Counted from the stretch's first letter, positions 24,692 through 34,396 are shown. The stretch: 64,000 bases of DNA from Acidobacteria bacterium Ga0077553 (GCA_001464575.1 LNFE01000096.1:1-64000), one strand, 5' to 3'. A program made the numbers and translations. Notes: a model not told the origin generated them from the sequence alone.

Positions 24692-25120
24692 ATGGCAGAC
24701 AAGAGCGTAGCCGCCGCATTGAACCCGAAGAAAAGCGTACCGATCATGCAATGGGTAACCCCGGTCCTGGTCGGATGGCTGGTGCCTGGGGCGGGACACA
24801 TCTATCAGGGCCGCATGCAGCGAGGTCTCCTGCTCGGCATTTCCACTCTCATCTGTTTCCTGTTCGGCCTCATGATGCGAGGGGCGTTTTTCGAGCCGCA
24901 GAGCGGAGACCTGCTCACCACGCTGATCTACACCGGTGGCAATTTCGCCAACAAAATGGTGGGGCTTCCGTACTTTCTGGCCACTTGGCTTGGTTATAAC
25001 CAGCCTGACGTCGCCGGCCACGTTCACGACTACGGCACGAAGTTCCTGGCTGGCGCTGGCCTGCTGAATGTACTGTCCCTGGTTGATGCCTACGAGATTG
25101 CCACCGGGAAGAAGGATTGA
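24692..25120 (+). CDS. Small multi-pass membrane protein of unknown function
   Basis: A 142-residue protein with three to four hydrophobic segments (WVTPVLVGWLVPGAGHIYQG, LLLGISTLICFLFGLMM and a C-terminal one near AGAGLLNVLSLVDAY). The GAGHIYQGRxxRG motif recalls TM2-type/DUF6677 proteins. GGGGAG lies about nine bases before the ATG. It is followed five bases later by another small membrane protein, so they probably form a pair. Function unknown. Confidence 0.75.
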   Translation: MADKSVAAALNPKKSVPIMQWVTPVLVGWLVPGAGHIYQGRMQRGLLLGISTLICFLFGLMMRGAFFEPQSGDLLTTLIYTGGNFANKMVGLPYFLATWLGYNQPDVAGHVHDYGTKFLAGAGLLNVLSLVDAYEIATGKKD

Positions 25121-25125
25121 ATCTC

Positions 25126-25311
25126 ATGCCGAAGATTACCCTGTCCCATTTGGAAACGGCTATTCTGCTGGCGCTGCTGATCTCAGTAGTGCTTGGGGTC
25201 GTCACGAAGAAGACCGATAAAGAGCGTCTTCACTATGGTCTCTATTGCTTTGCGTGCTTCATCGGCACCATCTTCGGCCTCGGATGGCTGATGAAGCTCG
25301 GCCACGGCTAG
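25126..25311 (+). CDS. Small two-helix membrane protein
   Basis: A 61-residue protein with two hydrophobic helices (ILLALLISVVLGVVT and YGLYCFACFIGTIFGLGWLM). GAAGGA about nine bases upstream supports ATG 25126 over the TTG at 25117. It follows the 142-residue membrane protein after five bases. No family recognised. Confidence 0.65.
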   Translation: MPKITLSHLETAILLALLISVVLGVVTKKTDKERLHYGLYCFACFIGTIFGLGWLMKLGHG

Positions 25312-25326
25312 CCGCCACTCTTGTTT

Positions 25327-25668
25327 ATGCCCACAGCAACGCGAACCTCCACGCATTGGGAGACGGGCGAAGAGGAGAAGGAAGAGTTCGCCAAACTCTA
25401 CAACGTCGTGCTGCTCGATGACGACGAACACACCTACGATTACGTCATCGAGATGCTCATGCGCCTATTCTCCTTGAGCGAAGCCCGCGCCCTCCGCCAC
25501 ACCGTCGAAGTCGATACCCTCGGCCGCACGATCGTGCTGACCGGCGAAATCGAGGAAGCGACGGTCGCTCGCGAGATGATCCACGGCTACGGCGCTGACC
25601 CGCGCATGGCGATTTCAAAAGGCTCCATGACCGCCGTGGTGGAACCCGCGACGCAGGGAGCCGAGTGA
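25327..25668 (+). CDS. clpS: ClpS-like protease adaptor, divergent
   Basis: A 113-residue protein with the ClpS fold signature VVLLDDDEHTYDYVIEML and a C-terminal half IEEATVAREMIHGYGAD. ClpS delivers N-degron proteins to ClpAP. In E. coli ClpS, N34, D35 and H66 hold the free N-terminus. Here the aligned residues are D, D and D (VEVDTLGR), so two of three are changed. It may deliver other clients or only modulate ClpA/ClpC. Its stop overlaps the SDR start region, which suggests co-translation. Confidence 0.75.
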   Translation: MPTATRTSTHWETGEEEKEEFAKLYNVVLLDDDEHTYDYVIEMLMRLFSLSEARALRHTVEVDTLGRTIVLTGEIEEATVAREMIHGYGADPRMAISKGSMTAVVEPATQGAE

Positions 25669-25670
25669 GC

Positions 25671-26432
25671 ATGGCTGTCGCTCTGGTCACCGGCGCTTCT
25701 CGCGGCATTGGGCGCGCCACGGCTCTTCGCCTGGCCCTCGACGGGATTGCGGTCGCGCTGAACTACCGGGAGAACGCGGAGGCCGCCACAAAGGCTGTAG
25801 ACCTCATTCTCCGCGCGGGTGGCCGCGCCATCGCCGTTCAGGGCGACATTGGCGACCCCGCCTGCGCCCCCCGCCTCGCGGAGGAGGTCACCGACCGCCT
25901 CGGGCCAGTCACCATCCTGATCAACAACGCGGGCATCCTGAACCGCGGCGACCTCGCCGACTTTGACTTCACGCAGATGGAACCCATGCGCCGAGTCAAC
26001 GTCGACGGGCTGGTCCATGTCACCCGGGCGATCGTGCCGGCTATGCAGGCCGCGGGCTATGGGCGGATCATCAACCTGACTTCGATTGCGGCCTTCGGCA
26101 CCTCGATGCCCGGCACCACGTTCTATGCCGCGACGAAGGCCGCCGTGATCGCCCTTACGAAGCGCTTCGCGTTGGATCTGGGCCCGCACGGCATCACGGT
26201 CAACGCAGTGGCCCCGGGCTTCATCGGCACCGACATGGTCTATAGCGGACGCACTCGGGAAGAGGGGGAGAAGCTCCTGTCGCTGATGGCCGGCAAAGCG
26301 ATGGTCCGTCGCGTAGGCACCCCCGACGATATCGCCGACGCGATTGCCTTTCTGGTCAGCGAACGGGCCGGCTTCATTACCGGACAGGTGTTGGCGGTCG
26401 ATGGGGGGCGGACGGACTATCTGGCGCCCTAG
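25671..26432 (+). CDS. SDR-family oxidoreductase (FabG-like)
   Basis: A 253-residue short-chain dehydrogenase. It has the NAD(P)-binding TGASRGIG near residue 8, the NNAG motif, and the catalytic serine, Y and K in TSIAAFG...FYAATKAAV. The C-terminal GQVLAVDGG is typical of FabG, which reduces 3-oxoacyl-ACP; substrate in this case is unproven because many SDRs look alike. ATG 25671 directly follows the clpS stop. The 3-prime end overlaps the convergent pgsA gene by 56 nt. Confidence 0.85.
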   Translation: MAVALVTGASRGIGRATALRLALDGIAVALNYRENAEAATKAVDLILRAGGRAIAVQGDIGDPACAPRLAEEVTDRLGPVTILINNAGILNRGDLADFDFTQMEPMRRVNVDGLVHVTRAIVPAMQAAGYGRIINLTSIAAFGTSMPGTTFYAATKAAVIALTKRFALDLGPHGITVNAVAPGFIGTDMVYSGRTREEGEKLLSLMAGKAMVRRVGTPDDIADAIAFLVSERAGFITGQVLAVDGGRTDYLAP

Positions 26433-27099
26433 TCGGCTCGGCTGCCTGAGCTTTCGTGCGGCTCTGCCGCCGCTGGCGGCGCCGCTCGGTCTTTTCGTGG
26501 CGCTCGAGCGTGATCAACTCCCGCCGGCGCCGCTGCTTCGTCTGCCCGTCAATATGTTGCCAAAACTTGGCGAAGTACTGGATGGCACTGACCAAGGCGA
26601 AGAACACCACGCCGTACATCCACAGCATGGCGAAGCTGTACCAATCCTTGTACCGGATCGACACCAGCATGAGCGAGATCGCGATCACTTGGGTCGCCAT
26701 CTTCGTCTTGCCCAGATCCGAGGCCTGAATCGTGTACCCCTCAGCCGAGGCGATGGACCGCAGGCCGGACACCGCGAACTCGCGGGCAATAATCAGAATC
26801 GCCAGCCAGCCCGGTATCAGGCGGATTTGGACGAGCGAGATGAGCGCGGCTGAAATCAGCAGCTTGTCCGCCACCGGATCGAGGAGCGTTCCCACGGTAG
26901 TCACCTGTTTCCACCGGCGCGCCAAATAGCCGTCCAACAGATCCGTCAGCGCCGCCGCCAGAAACGTCGCCAGGGCCAGAAACTCCTGGGCGATCGGAAT
27001 GCCAAACAGCTCGATGCGCAGGTCTTCCTGTACTAACGCCGCAACCAGCAGCGGCACGAAAAAGATGCGAAGGATCGTGAGCAGGTTTGGGAGGTTCAT
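26377..27099 (-). CDS. pgsA: CDP-diacylglycerol-glycerol-3-phosphate 3-phosphatidyltransferase
   Basis: A 240-residue inner-membrane enzyme making phosphatidylglycerol-phosphate. The CDP-alcohol phosphotransferase motif is intact (LLDGYLARRWK...GTLLDPVADK, about residues 54-81). Four to six hydrophobic segments follow. The last 50 residues (RRRRELITLERHEKTERRRQ onward) are a basic/proline-rich tail not usual in PgsA, and most of this tail is encoded opposite the 3-prime end of the SDR gene. TATAGT lies 12 bases before the ATG. Last gene of the hfq-hflX-pgsA run. Confidence 0.9.
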   Translation of the reverse strand: MNLPNLLTILRIFFVPLLVAALVQEDLRIELFGIPIAQEFLALATFLAAALTDLLDGYLARRWKQVTTVGTLLDPVADKLLISAALISLVQIRLIPGWLAILIIAREFAVSGLRSIASAEGYTIQASDLGKTKMATQVIAISLMLVSIRYKDWYSFAMLWMYGVVFFALVSAIQYFAKFWQHIDGQTKQRRRRELITLERHEKTERRRQRRQSRTKAQAAEPTRAPDSPSAPHRPPTPVR

Positions 27100-27125
27100 C
27101 CCGGTCTATCCACTATAGCCCGACC

Positions 27126-28391
27126 CTACCCTACCAAAAATTCCGCCAGCCGGCGACGGGCCGATTCCGGCGCGACGGCTTCGATGACGAGCATCTCGTC
27201 CTCATAGGTCTTCGAAAGCACGCGGCTCGTCTCATGCAACAGGTTCAAGGCACCACCGTCCGCCGCCGGAATCCGGAGCACGCAAGGCGCCACCGGGTCC
27301 AGGGTCAACGCGTCGTCAATCCGCGCGAGCAACTGTTCAATGCCGGCGCCGGTCATGGCCGAAACGCCGACGGCGCCTTCGGGCAACTGGGCCGAACCGT
27401 CCCGGTCCTGCTTGTTCCAAACGAGAATTTGCGGAGTTTCGTGCGCCTTGATCTCTTCAAGCACCGCCTGCACGTGCGCCATCTGCTGTTGAGCCGCCTC
27501 AGCGGTAGAGTCCACAACGTGGACGAGCAACGCGGCTTCGACAACCTCTTCAAGGGTCGCCCGGAACGCCCGGACCAGGGTGGTGGGTAGATTCCGGATA
27601 AACCCGACGGTGTCGCTCAGCAGCACCTTCCGGCGCGACGGCAACTGCACCGCGCGCACCGTTGGATCGAGCGTCGCAAACATCCGGGCATCGGCGATGA
27701 CGCCCGCCTGGGTGAGCCGGTTAAACAACGTCGACTTCCCGGCGTTGGTATACCCGACCAAAGCCACAGTCGCCAGAGGGACGCTTTGGCGCTGACTCCG
27801 CTGAATCAACCGCGTGCCCCGAACATTTTCAAGGCTCCTTTCGATTTTCGAAATCCGCAGCCCGATCTTACGGCGGTCCACTTCGAGCTTCGTTTCGCCG
27901 GGTCCGCGGGTGCCGATGCCGCCGCCGAGCCGCGACATGGCCACGCCCTTACCGGTCAGCCGGGGGAGCAGATACTGCAACTGCGCCAGTTCGACCTGCA
28001 ACTGGCCTTCGCGCGTGCGCGCCCGCTTGGCGAAGATGTCGAGAATCAGCTGCGTGCGGTCGACGACGCGCGTATCCAGCCGCTTCTCGATGTTCCGGAG
28101 CTGGGTGGGCGTCAGCTCGTTGTCAAAGACGACCAGGTCGGCCTGATTCGCCTCAACGGCCGCCGCCAGTTCGTCCAGTTTTCCTTCGCCGATCATGTGG
28201 GCCGAATCGGCCACGTCGCGGATCTGCGTATAGACGTCAACGATTTCGGCGCCGGCGCTACCCGCCAAAGTGCGCAACTCTTCGAGCGACTCCTCGGCGG
28301 TGAAGCTTTGTTTGGCGCGGCGGCGTAACTCCACCCCCACGAGAATGGTCTTCTCAGGGCCGGACTGCGTCGTTTCCAGGGTACGGCTCAA
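27126..28391 (-). CDS. hflX: HflX-type ribosome-associated GTPase
   Basis: A 421-residue protein: N-terminal HflX domain, glycine-rich linker ([15 protein letters not shown]), then a GTPase domain with G1 [11 protein letters not shown]3 DTVGFIR and G4 WNKQD. HflX splits stalled 70S ribosomes, mainly under heat stress. The start codon appears to be TTG at 28391, overlapping the hfq TGA; no ATG fits the family N-terminus. The hfq-hflX pair is conserved in many bacteria. Confidence 0.93.
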   Translation of the reverse strand: MSRTLETTQSGPEKTILVGVELRRRAKQSFTAEESLEELRTLAGSAGAEIVDVYTQIRDVADSAHMIGEGKLDELAAAVEANQADLVVFDNELTPTQLRNIEKRLDTRVVDRTQLILDIFAKRARTREGQLQVELAQLQYLLPRLTGKGVAMSRLGGGIGTRGPGETKLEVDRRKIGLRISKIERSLENVRGTRLIQRSQRQSVPLATVALVGYTNAGKSTLFNRLTQAGVIADARMFATLDPTVRAVQLPSRRKVLLSDTVGFIRNLPTTLVRAFRATLEEVVEAALLVHVVDSTAEAAQQQMAHVQAVLEEIKAHETPQILVWNKQDRDGSAQLPEGAVGVSAMTGAGIEQLLARIDDALTLDPVAPCVLRIPAADGGALNLLHETSRVLSKTYEDEMLVIEAVAPESARRRLAEFLVG

Positions 28392-28678
28392 GCTTCGCTG
28401 GGCTCTCCAGGCATTCCGGGAAGTCCGCCCGGAGCGGGCGCGGCCATCGCAGCGGCGCCATGGGAGTGCGCTGGCCGGGAGACGACCACGGTGGATATGG
28501 CGTGCTTGAAGATCAGTTGTTCCTGATTGTTCGATTCGAGCACCACAGAGTACTTGTCGAAGCTCTTGATCCGGCCGGAAAGCTTAACGCCACTCATCAG
28601 ATAAATGGTGAGGAAGGTCTTGTCTTTGCGCGCGTTATTTAGAAATGCTTCTTGTATGTTTTGCGCCAGTTTGTCCAT
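28388..28678 (-). CDS. hfq: RNA chaperone Hfq
   Basis: A 96-residue Sm-like protein with Sm1 ([20 protein letters not shown]) and Sm2 ([12 protein letters not shown]) motifs; the KH pair of the proximal RNA site is present. The last 30 residues form an A/G/P/H-rich tail. ATG 28678 is chosen because homologues begin [10 protein letters not shown]; the ORF track start lies in the neighbour gene. Hfq forms a hexamer that pairs small RNAs with mRNAs. hflX follows with an overlap. Confidence 0.95.
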   Translation of the reverse strand: MDKLAQNIQEAFLNNARKDKTFLTIYLMSGVKLSGRIKSFDKYSVVLESNNQEQLIFKHAISTVVVSRPAHSHGAAAMAAPAPGGLPGMPGEPSEA

Positions 28679-28775
28679 AAAAAGTCCCAGCGCCCGCAAA
28701 GGGCCCTGACTCCTCCGAGTCGAAAAGGTGATCGTGAGGATTTTCCGTATTGTAGCATTGCCCCCCTTGTGGGGG

Positions 28776-29783
28776 TCACGCCATTCGCAGGCCGAACGCC
28801 GTGAGCAGCACGCCGCCAAGGAATAGTGCTAGGGCCGCAAAGATCCGGCCGCGCGCCGCGCCGGAGGCCGCGGCAAACTCCTTCCAGACCAGTAAGCCGC
28901 AAAGGGCCGTCAACAAGGCGCTGCCAAACTGCAGGGCCAAGGTCATCGCCGGGCCGGCGCTAGCGTCCCGCACCGCACTGCCCGCGGCGAAGAGCGCCAA
29001 AGCACCCAGACTCCAGAGCGCGCCTCCCGCGAGTCCCCACGCGTGCTGACCATGCGGTTTCTTCCAGTAGTGCTTGAGCGGTACGGCATCGCCCTGCACC
29101 GGCAGGTTCATAAAATAGAGGCTATACAGCAGCGTGCTCAAAACCACGCCCACCGTGAAGAAGACCAACGCGCCATAGGGCGCCAGCCCAATATCCCCCG
29201 CCCGGCTCTGCGCCAGGGTGGGCGCATAGAGACCAAGAAACACGCCTCCGAAGATCCCGAGCAACGTCGCTTTCAGCCCAGAGTTCTTCCGTTTTCCGGT
29301 TGCCGCCTCCAGGCTGCGCTGACGATGGGCCAAAGCCACCAGAATGATCGCCGCGAGCATCACGACCAACCCTCCGGCCTGCATGCCCATCGAGCCCGTC
29401 GGATTCGCCACCAGATTCCAGCACACGGTGACGATCATCGCCATCCCGAACGCGAGCGGAAAGGCTACCGCAATACCGGCCAAGCTCGTCGACCCAGCCA
29501 GCAGCATGTTGCCCAGATTGAAGATCGCCCCGCTCCCCGCCGCTAAGGCCATTTGCCGCTTTCCGGTGATCGCCAGGTTGTCCTCAAACGAGAACCCGTC
29601 GCCCAGCGAGCCCAACGTGAAGGCGCTGAGTACGGCGCAGAAAACCGCACCGATTGCGAAGTCGATGTAATACAGCTCGAAGCGCCATTTACCGGCTGCC
29701 TTTTGTGTATTGGCCCAAGTTCCCCAACACAGCAAGGAGATCAAGAGCGTGATAATCGCGAAGGACTGGGAAGTAGGAATCAT
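28776..29783 (-). CDS. GRP/RhaT-like sugar-type transporter, ten membrane helices
   Basis: A 335-residue inner-membrane protein with ten hydrophobic helices in two repeats of five ([15 protein letters not shown] at the start; [18 protein letters not shown] at the middle). This is the drug/metabolite-transporter fold used by GRP glucose/ribose porters and ureide permeases; the CWGTWxNTxK opening is characteristic. It follows the pentaheme cytochrome and the GMC dehydrogenase genes, so it may import the product of that periplasmic oxidation. Substrate unproven. Confidence 0.75.
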   Translation of the reverse strand: MIPTSQSFAIITLLISLLCWGTWANTQKAAGKWRFELYYIDFAIGAVFCAVLSAFTLGSLGDGFSFEDNLAITGKRQMALAAGSGAIFNLGNMLLAGSTSLAGIAVAFPLAFGMAMIVTVCWNLVANPTGSMGMQAGGLVVMLAAIILVALAHRQRSLEAATGKRKNSGLKATLLGIFGGVFLGLYAPTLAQSRAGDIGLAPYGALVFFTVGVVLSTLLYSLYFMNLPVQGDAVPLKHYWKKPHGQHAWGLAGGALWSLGALALFAAGSAVRDASAGPAMTLALQFGSALLTALCGLLVWKEFAAASGAARGRIFAALALFLGGVLLTAFGLRMA

Positions 29784-29807
29784 CGAGACCCGACTCTGGA
29801 GAGTAAC

Positions 29808-30305
29808 TTAATTTTGCTGGTCATGGCAATAAGTACAGTTCAGCGGAGCCTTCTTCTGCCGGTGGCACGTCATGCAACCGCCCATCGAAATATCCGTCTC
29901 GCGCTTCAGGACTTCACTCGCCGCCACGGCGCCATGGCACTCCTGACAGGTGGCCCCGGCCTCGGTATGAGCACGATGGGAAAAGTAGACGTAGCCTGGA
30001 ACCTGATAAACCCGCACCCAGGGTACTTCCCGCTTGCTTTCAAAATACGACTTCAGCTTCTGAATGGGCTCGGCGTCCGTCTTGATGGCCTGATGGCAGG
30101 TCATGCACTTTGCGGTCGCCGGAAGGCCCATCGTTTCGCCCGGATCTTTATTTTCATGGCACATCGCGCATTTCAGTTGCAGCTTCCCAGCATGCAGCGC
30201 GTGGCTGTAAGGAATCGGCTGCACCGGCGCCACCACGGGCGCGGGCCCTTGGGCGACCAGGAGCACACCTACCAACAGGATGGCCAGGAGGATGAAAATC
30301 CGCAT
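29808..30305 (-). CDS. Pentaheme c-type cytochrome (cytochrome c3-like)
   Basis: A 165-residue exported protein: signal/anchor MRIFILLAILLVGVLLVAQG, then five CxxCH heme sites at residues 46, 67, 120, 144 and 157, plus extra histidines (SHALHAG, SHRAH) that can serve as second ligands. It lies three bases from the GMC oxidoreductase gene and should accept electrons from that flavoenzyme in the periplasm. The class is cytochrome c3/c7-like; the exact fold is not determinable by eye. Confidence 0.9.
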   Translation of the reverse strand: MRIFILLAILLVGVLLVAQGPAPVVAPVQPIPYSHALHAGKLQLKCAMCHENKDPGETMGLPATAKCMTCHQAIKTDAEPIQKLKSYFESKREVPWVRVYQVPGYVYFSHRAHTEAGATCQECHGAVAASEVLKRETDISMGGCMTCHRQKKAPLNCTYCHDQQN

Positions 30306-30307
30306 AC

Positions 30308-31900
30308 TTATAACTTGCCCTGCTTTTTCTGCTCCATCAGGTACTCGCTTGCCCGCATGGTCAGTGCCATGATGGTCAGCGTCGGATTTTGCACGCCACC
30401 GCTCGGGAACGCGCTGCCATCGAGCACAAACAGGTTCCGGACGTCATGCGCCTGATTGAAGCCGTTCAGCACCGATTTCTTCGGATCGGCGCCCATGCGG
30501 CACGTACCGAGTTCATGGATCGACTCGCCCGGCGGCACCATCTGCGCGTGGGCGGCCAGCACTTCGAAACCGGCCCCTTCGCACAGTGCCACGCCGGACT
30601 CCATGGCGTCTTTGGCCATGTTGTGTTCGTTCTCGGTGTACCGCTGTTCGATGTGCGGGGCGGGAGTGCCCCACTCGTCCTTGAGCGTGGGATGAATGCT
30701 GATGCGATGCTCGAACCGGGGCAGGCTCTCGCCCATCGTCGTCATGCCAAAGCCCGCGCCCTGCACGTCCGCCATCGTCTGCGCCAACTCCGTACCCCAC
30801 TGCGGAAACAGCTCCGGGGATGGCGTGCCGCCACTGCCGAAGTCCCATGCCCAGCCACGCAGGTAGTTCTTCTCCGGCTTGCCCGGCTTGAGGTTCGTGA
30901 ACCGGGGAACGTAGCCCGCTCCGCCCATCAGGTTCCTCGGACCCTTCCCGCCACGAGCCTCCGGCACCAGGGCCGTCACCGTGTTCTTGACATAAAACTG
31001 GTCAAACAGATACCGGCCCAGAACCCCACTCGAATTCGCCAGGCCCGCCGGGTACTGACGGCTCTTACTGTTCAGCAGCAGCCGGGTGGATTCGAGCGTC
31101 GATGCTCCCAACAGCAGCACCTTCGCCGGCACGGTGTACTCGCGTTTCGACCGGCGGTCGACGTAGTGCACCGCGTTCACCAGACCCGTCTTCGGGTCCA
31201 CGCCCAACTCGCGCACAATCGCGTTGGGCACAATCGTCAGGTTGCCGGTGGCCTGCGCGACGGGCAGCAGCAGGTTCACGGAGCTGGCGAGCGTGCCGGT
31301 CGCCCGGCGTGGCTTCGTGGTCGGCACCCCGAGCTTCTTGGCGCTGGCGTTGAACCGCTGAATGCTCAAGGAGTCGGTGGACTCGTCAGCCAGCAGCTTG
31401 CCGTCCGGCATCTGCGCCCATCCCTCATTGCGGCCGGAGACGCGGATGAGCGGCTCCACCCGGTCGTAGTAGGGCGCCAGGTCGGCGAGCGTAATCGGCC
31501 AGTTCTCGCCCCAGCCATCGTGGTCCTTGCACTTGAACTCGTAGTCAGAGAGCCGCCAGGAGGCCCGCCCCCAACGCAGGGTCTTGCCGCCGACGAGGCG
31601 AATCCGGACCCAGTAGTAGGGATCGTTTTCCGGATGGGTGTACGGGTTCTTCTTCTCGTCAATCCAAAGGTTGGCGTCAAACTCCGAGGCCTGCGTAATG
31701 TGGGGGAACCGCCCGGGTTCGCCGAAGCCGCGGTAGGGCAGGTCGTAGACGGCTTTCATTGAACGGTGGCGGGTGAAGTCCACCATGGGCCCGGCTTCGA
31801 GCATCAGGCATTTCACCCCGGCCTGGGCCAAAACATACGCGGCCATGCCGCCGGAGGCGCCGGAGCCGATAATCACGACATCGTGGTCAAATTGTGCCAT
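30308..31900 (-). CDS. GMC-family flavin dehydrogenase, catalytic subunit
   Basis: A 530-residue FAD enzyme with the nucleotide-binding motif [11 protein letters not shown] at residue 8 and the GMC C-terminal segment [20 protein letters not shown]. It lacks its own signal peptide and is preceded (15 bases) by a Tat-type gamma subunit, so the complex is probably exported as a pair, as in FAD-dependent glucose, gluconate or sorbitol dehydrogenases. Substrate is probably a sugar or polyol, not provable here. ATG 31900 is chosen from homologous N-termini; the ORF track start is 59 codons upstream. Confidence 0.9.
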   Translation of the reverse strand: MAQFDHDVVIIGSGASGGMAAYVLAQAGVKCLMLEAGPMVDFTRHRSMKAVYDLPYRGFGEPGRFPHITQASEFDANLWIDEKKNPYTHPENDPYYWVRIRLVGGKTLRWGRASWRLSDYEFKCKDHDGWGENWPITLADLAPYYDRVEPLIRVSGRNEGWAQMPDGKLLADESTDSLSIQRFNASAKKLGVPTTKPRRATGTLASSVNLLLPVAQATGNLTIVPNAIVRELGVDPKTGLVNAVHYVDRRSKREYTVPAKVLLLGASTLESTRLLLNSKSRQYPAGLANSSGVLGRYLFDQFYVKNTVTALVPEARGGKGPRNLMGGAGYVPRFTNLKPGKPEKNYLRGWAWDFGSGGTPSPELFPQWGTELAQTMADVQGAGFGMTTMGESLPRFEHRISIHPTLKDEWGTPAPHIEQRYTENEHNMAKDAMESGVALCEGAGFEVLAAHAQMVPPGESIHELGTCRMGADPKKSVLNGFNQAHDVRNLFVLDGSAFPSGGVQNPTLTIMALTMRASEYLMEQKKQGKL

Positions 31901-31914
31901 TGGGTTCGTTTCGT

Positions 31915-32478
31915 TTAGTCGATCACGTGCCAGTAGGGGTTCAGGCCGGTGGCCCGGCGGCGCCCGGCCGCGTTGGCTTCCGCGATAGCGCGCGAGTTGG
32001 TGGTGGCGCGGATGATGTCGGCCTTGGCGGCGCGCAGAAACGCGGCCTGCGGGTCGGCTGGCATGGCGTAGGTCCACTTGGTTTTGAGCGGTGCCATCAA
32101 AGCATCCGCGTCTGCACCGGCCAGTTCCGCAAAGCCCTTCTGGTGCTTCGTCCGCGCGGCACGGTCGAGCGAGTCGAGGCCCCGCTGATAGAGCGCCTGA
32201 CGGCTACGCGGCGAGTTCGCCAGCAGGAAGTCCAGAAACGACGCTACCTCGGCCTCTTTGGCGCCCGGACGCCCTGACAGGGAGGGCGCAATGCGATCCG
32301 CCAAGGCGCCCAAGGTTGCAAACTGCGCCGGAGTAAAGAATCGCCGCACGGGTTGCCCGGCCGCGTCCGTCGAGGCGGCCTGTAATACGGCGCTCTCGTC
32401 GGGGGAAGGGTTGATCTGCTGCGCTGGCAACAGAGCAGGGGTGGCCGCAATCGTCTGCAGCAGGCGCCGTCGGTTCAT
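31915..32478 (-). CDS. Gluconate 2-dehydrogenase subunit 3-type gamma subunit, Tat-exported
   Basis: A 187-residue protein with a short twin-arginine leader ([17 protein letters not shown]) and the family segment [20 protein letters not shown]. In related dehydrogenases this small subunit carries the catalytic GMC subunit across the membrane by hitch-hiking. It is placed directly before the GMC gene. ATG 32478 gives the signal directly; the ORF start at 32517 is not needed. Confidence 0.85.
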   Translation of the reverse strand: MNRRRLLQTIAATPALLPAQQINPSPDESAVLQAASTDAAGQPVRRFFTPAQFATLGALADRIAPSLSGRPGAKEAEVASFLDFLLANSPRSRQALYQRGLDSLDRAARTKHQKGFAELAGADADALMAPLKTKWTYAMPADPQAAFLRAAKADIIRATTNSRAIAEANAAGRRRATGLNPYWHVID

Positions 32479-32526
32479 ATACTTGACACGGTATCGTTCC
32501 CGGCCGCTCTCCCGCAACCCGGACGC

Positions 32527-33198
32527 CTATTTCTGGGGAAACTCCCGCTTGGTGCCCTTGGGAAGATTCAAACTGAGATCGGCGTCCTTCACCGGCGGGT
32601 TCACCTTGACGCCGGTATAGGCCGATAGAAAGAAGTCGCCACTGGGCTGGAAGAACTTCTGTTGAATCGGGTTCCCGTCGTTGGACGGAATCCACATCTC
32701 CACCCGTTTCAAATGCTCCCGGACGCTCGCCGACTTTGGCACGAGTTCAATTTTCGTGGTCGCCTTACCGTCCATCGTCTCCGCACCCAACACTTTCATG
32801 TCGTAGCTTTTCAGCAGTTCGCGGGTCGGCGTGCCGAACCCGAGCAGCAGAAACTGGTCGACGAGGCTCCGGTACTTGCCGAGATCGAACTCCTGCACCG
32901 TCTTGATGTTGGGCAGGTACATCTCGTACTTGTTCCGGCTGAGAGCGATCGACTTCACGTTCGGCTTGACAATCTCCATCCGCACGCGGAGGTCGCCGGC
33001 TTTCACCTTTTTCAGGGTGAACGTGCCCTCTTCGGTCTGCGTATCGCGGATCACCGCCGTGTAGGTGACTTTTCGTACGTCCGCAGTCAACGACTGAAAC
33101 GCATTTGCCGCGGCGTCCATGCGGGCGCGGACCTGATCCAGGGTTTCGGCGGCGTTCAGGCTTACCGCGGCCAGGCAGAGCAGAAAGAGGGGTCGCAT
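32527..33198 (-). CDS. LolA-like outer-membrane lipoprotein carrier-type protein
   Basis: A 223-residue protein with signal peptide MRPLFLLCLAAVSLNA. Its body fits the LolA/LolB-like half-barrel: a helix (LDQVRARMDAAANAFQSL), then strands with LRVRMEIVKPNVKSIALSRN and a C-terminal strand pair. It may shuttle lipoproteins or another lipid in the periplasm. It differs enough from classical LolA that only the fold is claimed. Confidence 0.7.
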   Translation of the reverse strand: MRPLFLLCLAAVSLNAAETLDQVRARMDAAANAFQSLTADVRKVTYTAVIRDTQTEEGTFTLKKVKAGDLRVRMEIVKPNVKSIALSRNKYEMYLPNIKTVQEFDLGKYRSLVDQFLLLGFGTPTRELLKSYDMKVLGAETMDGKATTKIELVPKSASVREHLKRVEMWIPSNDGNPIQQKFFQPSGDFFLSAYTGVKVNPPVKDADLSLNLPKGTKREFPQK

Positions 33199-33236
33199 GT
33201 CACTTAGTTGGATGGATTTGCCGCCGCCGCCGTTTC

Positions 33237-33590
33237 CTACTTGCGGAAACGGGTATAGGCGGCAAAGCCGATGATCTCTTTTTCGGAATTGTAGAGGGGT
33301 TCAACCCGCTGTACGTCCAGCTTTTTGCCGTCCTTATTCTTCAGCAGTTCAGCGGCCTTGGCGAGCCGTCCGGCTTCGTCAAGATCCGCCAGGAGTTGGC
33401 GTTCGACGTAGAACACTTCGTCGGCGCCCGCAATCGGCAGCATGACGATGGACGACGCCCGTGGTTGATCTTTAAAAAGCTCCCGCGGCGTGAAGAAGAT
33501 GAACACGACGATCAGCAGGACGACTACATCGTACTGCCAGGAGGCGCGCGGGTAGTCCCACAGGATGAAACGTTGGAATGCCGAGGCCAT
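33237..33590 (-). CDS. Single-pass membrane protein of unknown function
   Basis: A 117-residue protein with one hydrophobic helix at about residues 22-34 (VVVLLIVVFIFFTP) and a soluble C-terminal domain ending in IIGFAAYTRFRK. The C-terminal part recalls FMN-binding domains (small, GFAAY-type end) but no cofactor threonine motif is evident. It sits between the FAH-family gene and the lolA-like gene, in the same direction. Function unknown. Confidence 0.6.
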   Translation of the reverse strand: MASAFQRFILWDYPRASWQYDVVVLLIVVFIFFTPRELFKDQPRASSIVMLPIAGADEVFYVERQLLADLDEAGRLAKAAELLKNKDGKKLDVQRVEPLYNSEKEIIGFAAYTRFRK

Positions 33591-33601
33591 AGTGCCCTAG
33601 T

Positions 33602-34396
33602 TTAGCGAACCGTGGCGCCGAGCGTCCCGACGCCTTCAATTCGCGCCCGCACGGTATCGCCCGGTTTGATCCGTGCGCCCTTCGGGCAGCCCGTCGAAAT
33701 GATATCTCCCGGATACAGCGTCATCGCCTGGCTGTGGAAGCGGACGAGTTCGAGCGGCCGGTGCTTCATGTTGCGGACGAAGTCGCGCGACCAGACGGTG
33801 CCGTTGTGTTCGGTGATCACTTCGAGGTCGTTCACTTCGGCGATCTCGTCCTTGGTGACAATTACTGGCCCAAAGGAAAAGAAGGTATCCATCGACTTGG
33901 CCCGCGTCAGGTACCGAGGGTTCTTGGCGAGCACGTCGAGCGCCGTCAGGTCTAACGTGGTCGTGTAGCCAAAGATCGCATCAAGCGCTTCGTCGAGCGA
34001 GGCGAGGCCCTTCACGGTCTTGCCGATCACAATCGCCAGTTCGCCTTCGGCATCGACATCGTTCGAGACGGCGGGTGGCGGCAGTACGATTTCGCCCTCC
34101 GGCGGGAACATACACGACGCCGGTTTCATAAAGCTGCCCGGCTCCTCGGGCTGCACGGCGTTAATGTCGAGGGCATGGGAGTGGTAGTTCAGCCCGATGC
34201 ACCAAATCTTGGGCGGCACATCGTAGGGCAGTACCGGCGTGACGTCCGCCAGGGGAATCGCCGTGCCGGTGGCCGGGGGCAAGCTGCCGGATTGAATCAA
34301 ACCCAGCAGGTCGGCGGTAGGGAAAGGAACCACGCCATTGGCGGTGACTGCCCCGGCATGAATCTGCCCTTGATAGAGAAAACGAAGAACTTTCAT
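33602..34396 (-). CDS. Fumarylacetoacetate hydrolase-family enzyme
   Basis: A 264-residue protein with a short N-terminal domain and the FAH catalytic domain. The entry motif IWCIGLNYHSHALD precedes the metal-site acidic pair in DAEGELAIVIGK and the later aspartate in GYTTTLDLTALD. Family members hydrolyse or decarboxylate 2-oxo acids. The ATG overlaps the homoserine dehydrogenase stop (ATGA), so the two are translated together, although no shared pathway is obvious. Confidence 0.85.
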   Translation of the reverse strand: MKVLRFLYQGQIHAGAVTANGVVPFPTADLLGLIQSGSLPPATGTAIPLADVTPVLPYDVPPKIWCIGLNYHSHALDINAVQPEEPGSFMKPASCMFPPEGEIVLPPPAVSNDVDAEGELAIVIGKTVKGLASLDEALDAIFGYTTTLDLTALDVLAKNPRYLTRAKSMDTFFSFGPVIVTKDEIAEVNDLEVITEHNGTVWSRDFVRNMKHRPLELVRFHSQAMTLYPGDIISTGCPKGARIKPGDTVRARIEGVGTLGATVR

